From JADJPL01 sp041183125 (GTDB taxonomy: Bacteria; Bacteroidota; Bacteroidia; Chitinophagales; Saprospiraceae), in contig JBEGMH010000344.1 in the NCBI GenBank assembly GCA_041183125.1, positions 1 through 64,000 on the forward strand: DNA of 64,000 nucleotides. Reading direction: 5' to 3'. The notes under the pieces were generated by a model. The model was given only the letters and a program-made list of their open reading frames with translations. It was not told where the DNA came from and searched no databases. Positions 60,951-64,000 of the stretch are shown in pieces (positions within the stretch are counted from its first letter, which is position 1; every line of letters starts with the position of its first letter). The position numbers and the translations under genes are program-made.

Positions 60951-62057
60951 CTACCGCTGGTGTTTGGCCAAAAAACGCAGCGGGGCAGCTACGCTTTGGG
61001 TTCGCAACCACCTGTAATACAAGGCTTCCTCAGAACCTTCCGGAAAATGGGCTGCCAGGAGGTTAAAAATCCAGCGGGCAGGTTTGGAATTGGCTTCGAG
61101 CATAATAGGCCCCTGGTCACGGGTGAGCAGGATATCAAGGCCCAGTTCCGCGAAAGGGCCAAAATCAGCTGCCAGAGCCCGCGCACAATCCAGCGATAGG
61201 GCTTCGATGCGGTGTGCCCAGGCCTCGTGCCCAGAACCCGCCGCGGCGAATACAGAATCCAGTGCTTGCAAAGGCAGCGCCTCCCCCCCGGCATGCAGAT
61301 TGGACACCGGGCTTCCGGGAGCGCCAACCCGAACCCCCATCCCGCTTACCTGATGTGGGCCTTCTCCTGTTTGCTGTACCAGTACGCGCACATCATAGGC
61401 GCGGTTCTCAAAGGGGATCAACGCTGCCCCCGGCTGCAGAAGGTACTGGACAGGTGGGAAATGGCTTTGCAAAAAAGAAAAGAGCTCCCGGGGGGCAAGG
61501 ATACGCACTTTACCCTCTGCTTTCACGACCACGCCATTTTCCTGCCATTCTGCGATGGCAATACCTTTTCCCCTGGATCCCGTAACGGGTTTCACATAGA
61601 GACAGCCCGACGCCTCGAGAAGCGCTATGCACTGCTGTTCGTCCATCTCCGAGTATAAAAAGGCCGGGAGGGAAGGGATGGAGTGCCGGGCCAGGAAAGC
61701 GTGGAACGCCCACTTGTCGTTGGTCAGCTCCATCAACGGGACGGGATTGGCGAAACAGGTGCCACACTCCGCCAAATACGTCCTGAATTGCTCGTAAAAC
61801 GAGCGCTCAGAGGGGATTTCCGTAAAATAGCGGTCATAGACCCGTGTGGGCAAAGGGTTTTCTTTGGGCACCCAATTGCCCTTTTGGCATTCCCATCCGG
61901 ATAAAACCGGGCGGATGCCTGGCTGGGGGCCAAAAAAGAACAGCTCGACGCCCATGCGGTTTGCCTCTTCCCACAACTCCATGAAGAAAAGCAGTTGCTT
62001 ACCGGAAGGCGGGGAGCTAAGTCCGGTTTGGGTCAACACCCCTATTGTGTTCGTCAT
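60951..62057 (-). CDS. ATP-grasp protein related to YheC/YheD spore-coat family
   Basis: This 368-residue protein has the ATP-grasp order. An N-terminal domain with TNTIGVLTQTGLSSPPSGKQ is followed by NDKWAFHAFLARHSIPSLPA, the nucleotide lysine in CLYVKPVTGSRGKGIAIAE, and YDVRVLVQQTGEG. The metal part is FGPFAELGLDILLTRDQGPI and MLEANSKPARWIFNLLA. The closest named group I recall is YheC/YheD of spore-forming Firmicutes, whose function is unclear; a member in a Bacteroidete hints at transfer or at an older, wider role. Its ATG overlaps the stop of the acetoacetyl-CoA ligase gene by 4 nt, so the two are coupled. Confidence 0.78.
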   Translation of the reverse strand: MTNTIGVLTQTGLSSPPSGKQLLFFMELWEEANRMGVELFFFGPQPGIRPVLSGWECQKGNWVPKENPLPTRVYDRYFTEIPSERSFYEQFRTYLAECGTCFANPVPLMELTNDKWAFHAFLARHSIPSLPAFLYSEMDEQQCIALLEASGCLYVKPVTGSRGKGIAIAEWQENGVVVKAEGKVRILAPRELFSFLQSHFPPVQYLLQPGAALIPFENRAYDVRVLVQQTGEGPHQVSGMGVRVGAPGSPVSNLHAGGEALPLQALDSVFAAAGSGHEAWAHRIEALSLDCARALAADFGPFAELGLDILLTRDQGPIMLEANSKPARWIFNLLAAHFPEGSEEALYYRWLRTQSVAAPLRFLAKHQR

Positions 62058-64000
62058 AACGCCCCGTTTGCCTGCATGGATTTCCGGTAGTCCACAAAAA
62101 AGTACAAGCTGTCGGGGTTGCGCATGGAGTCTATGTTGGCGGCACTCTCAGGTGCTTTGCCCATCAGTATTTTCTTTACCGGCATTTCCATTTTTTTCCC
62201 GCTGATGGTGTAGGGCAGTTCCGGCACGGCAACGATGGCATCCGGTACGTGTCGGGGGGAGTGCTCCGTGCGCAGGGCGCGCACTATCGTTTGCCGGAGC
62301 CGCTCGTCGAGCGATACTCCTGGGCAGAGTACAATGAAAAGCGGCATAAAAAAGCGCCCCTGTGGCAACTCGAGGTTGACCACGAGGCTATCTGAGATGT
62401 CGGGAATCCGGTCCAGGGTGCGGTAGATTTCCGCGGTTCCTATTCTGACCCCCTGGCGGTTCAGGGTAGCGTCCGAACGTCCGTAGATGACCAAGGTGCC
62501 ACGAGGCGTAATGCGCACCCAGTCCCCGTGCCGCCAAACGCCCGGGTACATATCAAAGTAGCTTTCGCGATAACGGCTGCCATCGGAGTCATTCCAAAAG
62601 CCGGTTGGCATGGAGGGCATGGGCTGCAACACCACCATTTCCCCCACTTCATCCTCTAAAGGGTTTCCATGCTCATCAAAAGCATCGAGGGCGCAGCCGA
62701 GGGCACGGCACTGGATTTCGCCCCGGTACACCGGCAACAGGGGGCAACCGCCCACAAACGCGGTACAAACATCTGTTCCTCCGCTCATCGAGCACAACCA
62801 GACCTCTCTCCCGATGGCTTTCTGTACGTAATCGAATGCTTCTGGAGGAAGCGGGGAACCGGTGGAACCAACCGAGCGGATTGAACTGAGATCAAAGCGT
62901 TTGCAGGGCTCCAGGCCCATCTTCATGCCCGCGACCAGAAAGGAAGCGCTCGTGCCGAAATGGTGTATGCCCGCGCTGTCGGCCAATTCCCACAATACGC
63001 TGAGGTCCGGCCAGGAAGGGCTTCCGTCGTACAACACCAGCGTCGCTCCAAGTAACAGGGAAGACTGGGCAAAGTTCCACATCATCCAGCTGGTCGTGGA
63101 GTACCAGAAAAAGCGTTCGCCTGCCCGCACATTGTTGTGGAAGGCCAGGTATTTCAAATGTTCCAGCAAGATCCCGCCCTGGCCATGTACCATCGCCTTC
63201 GGTGGCCCGGTCGTGCCGGAAGAATACAGCACCAGCAACGGATGGTCGAACGGCAAACGCTGGAAGTTCAGTACCGCAAGCGGGTCGGAACTGGCTTTTT
63301 CCCAAAGGACCTGCGGAATCCCTGTAACGACGGCTGCCCGTTTGTCGAGGTTGGGCACCAGGACGAGGTGTTCCAGAGAGCTCAGCGATGCGCAAAGCTC
63401 CTGTACTACGTCGAGGCGATGGAAGGGTTTTCCACCATAGGTATAGCCGTCCACGGCGATCAAAATGCGCGGGGCAATCTGTTGAAAACGGTCCATTACG
63501 CTGTTGGCCCCAAAATCCGGCGAACAGCACGACCATACCGCACCGATCGAACTACACGCCAAAAACGCGATCGTCGCCTCCGGTATGGCGGGAAGGTAGC
63601 CCCCTACCCGATCGCCCGGTCCAACCCCCTGCTGCTTGAGCCATGCCGCAAAAGCAGCTGTTTTTTGCCGCAGCTCCTCCCAGGAAAACACCCTGATCTC
63701 CCCGGACCGCTCGGAGCGGAACAAAAGCGCCGGGCGCTGCGGGGAAGCAGCGCGAAAGACGTGTTCGGCGTAGTTCAGCGAAGTGCCCGGAAACCATTTT
63801 GCACCGGGCATCGTCCGGGAGGCAAGTACCGCCTCGTACTGCCCATCAGCTAAAATGCCAAAATACTCCCACAGGCTTCCCCAGAAGGCTTCGATATCGC
63901 GGACCGACCAGCGCCAGAGCGCTTCGTAATCCTCGAATTCCAAGTCCCGGTGTTGCTTGAGCCAAGTGAGGTAATCGTTGATGGGAGCACCTGTGAGGAA
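62054..64000 (-). CDS. acetoacetate-CoA ligase, lacks its N-terminus (runs off right edge)
   Basis: This acyl-adenylate enzyme activates acetoacetate with ATP and CoA. The 649 visible residues start within the N-terminal domain. Codons between 63943 and the edge stay open (FLTGAPINDYLTWLKQHRDL), so the gene continues off the window and the TTG at 63943 is not the start. Motifs are SLNYAEHVFR, the P-loop VLYSSGTTGPPKAMVHGQGG, MSGGTDVCTAFVGG, WRHGDWVRITPRGTLVIYGR, and the catalytic lysine in SGKKMEMPVKKIL near the end. The length and the start GAPINDYL-like region fit acetoacetyl-CoA synthetases (about 650 residues). The ATP-grasp gene follows with a 4-nt ATGA overlap. Confidence 0.9.
   Translation of the reverse strand, partial: FLTGAPINDYLTWLKQHRDLEFEDYEALWRWSVRDIEAFWGSLWEYFGILADGQYEAVLASRTMPGAKWFPGTSLNYAEHVFRAASPQRPALLFRSERSGEIRVFSWEELRQKTAAFAAWLKQQGVGPGDRVGGYLPAIPEATIAFLACSSIGAVWSCCSPDFGANSVMDRFQQIAPRILIAVDGYTYGGKPFHRLDVVQELCASLSSLEHLVLVPNLDKRAAVVTGIPQVLWEKASSDPLAVLNFQRLPFDHPLLVLYSSGTTGPPKAMVHGQGGILLEHLKYLAFHNNVRAGERFFWYSTTSWMMWNFAQSSLLLGATLVLYDGSPSWPDLSVLWELADSAGIHHFGTSASFLVAGMKMGLEPCKRFDLSSIRSVGSTGSPLPPEAFDYVQKAIGREVWLCSMSGGTDVCTAFVGGCPLLPVYRGEIQCRALGCALDAFDEHGNPLEDEVGEMVVLQPMPSMPTGFWNDSDGSRYRESYFDMYPGVWRHGDWVRITPRGTLVIYGRSDATLNRQGVRIGTAEIYRTLDRIPDISDSLVVNLELPQGRFFMPLFIVLCPGVSLDERLRQTIVRALRTEHSPRHVPDAIVAVPELPYTISGKKMEMPVKKILMGKAPESAANIDSMRNPDSLYFFVDYRKSMQANGAL

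Noticed and set aside
62054..63943. TTG at 63943 as the acetoacetyl-CoA ligase start
   Set aside because: The frame stays open to the edge with family-like residues, so the gene is cut by the window.

Overview
The window is chromosomal DNA from a member of the Bacteroidota, most likely a Saprospiria-like or related gliding lineage. The evidence is a SusC/SusD pair, a type IX secretion (T9SS) type-B substrate of the SprB kind with its PorP/SprF-like and PorE-like partners, DUF5916, DUF3467, DUF1573 and ThuA proteins, a KDO (LPS) gene, lipoproteins, and several -7 boxes of the form TAnnTTTG, the sigma factor signature of this phylum. Genus level is a guess. I see no rRNA, tRNA, CRISPR array, insertion sequence or phage module. 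Both edges cut genes: nspC on the left and an acetoacetyl-CoA ligase on the right.

Layout. (1) 1-2.7 kb: spermidine synthesis by the carboxyspermidine route (carboxynorspermidine decarboxylase and synthase on the minus strand, a divergent agmatinase-type ureohydrolase). (2) 2.7-11.7 kb: a Wzx-like flippase abutting a saccharopine-reductase-like enzyme, cdd, kdsB, a LysM protein, a cysteine synthase, and an M16 peptidase pair in which only the first member keeps the zinc site. (3) 11.7-20.3 kb: a minus-strand cassette of SprB-like T9SS type-B adhesin, PorP/SprF-like protein and a PorE-like TPR/PD40 protein that ends in two SPOR domains instead of OmpA. (4) 20.6-28.6 kb: folD, prmA, a 1510-residue exported protein of unknown function, a MOSC protein and a UbiA/MqnP-like prenyltransferase. 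(5) 28.7-37.8 kb: a long perfect palindrome, DUF1573 lipoprotein, a PolX homologue with a ruined polymerase site but intact PHP nuclease site, an amidase, DUF3467, topA, a Pta-N-like ATPase and purB. (6) 37.8-41.2 kb: a large nuclease/SF1 helicase. (7) 41.5-52.5 kb: susC, susD, a strong terminator, a CRTAC1-like FG-GAP/ASPIC protein, a vanadium-type haloperoxidase, and a convergent GH13 lipoprotein whose catalytic residues are replaced. (8) 52.6-64 kb: DUF4212/sodium symporter pair, exported superoxide dismutase with an extra C-terminal domain, methyltransferase, DoxX, ThuA, a lipoprotein with a duplicated Cys/His module, DUF5916, a YheC/YheD-like ATP-grasp protein and acetoacetyl-CoA ligase.

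The most striking feature outside genes is a family of about 80-bp quasi-palindromic intergenic repeats (ends AGACTNGTTGCG / CGCAACNAGTCT, A-run/T-run centre). I find nine clear copies plus two or three degenerate ones. They often sit directly after stop codons or in leaders, and most share the orientation of the flanking genes. The strongest candidates for new biology are this repeat family, the pseudo-GH13 beside the SusCD/CRTAC1/haloperoxidase cluster, the SPOR-ended PorE-like protein, and the polymerase-dead PolX.
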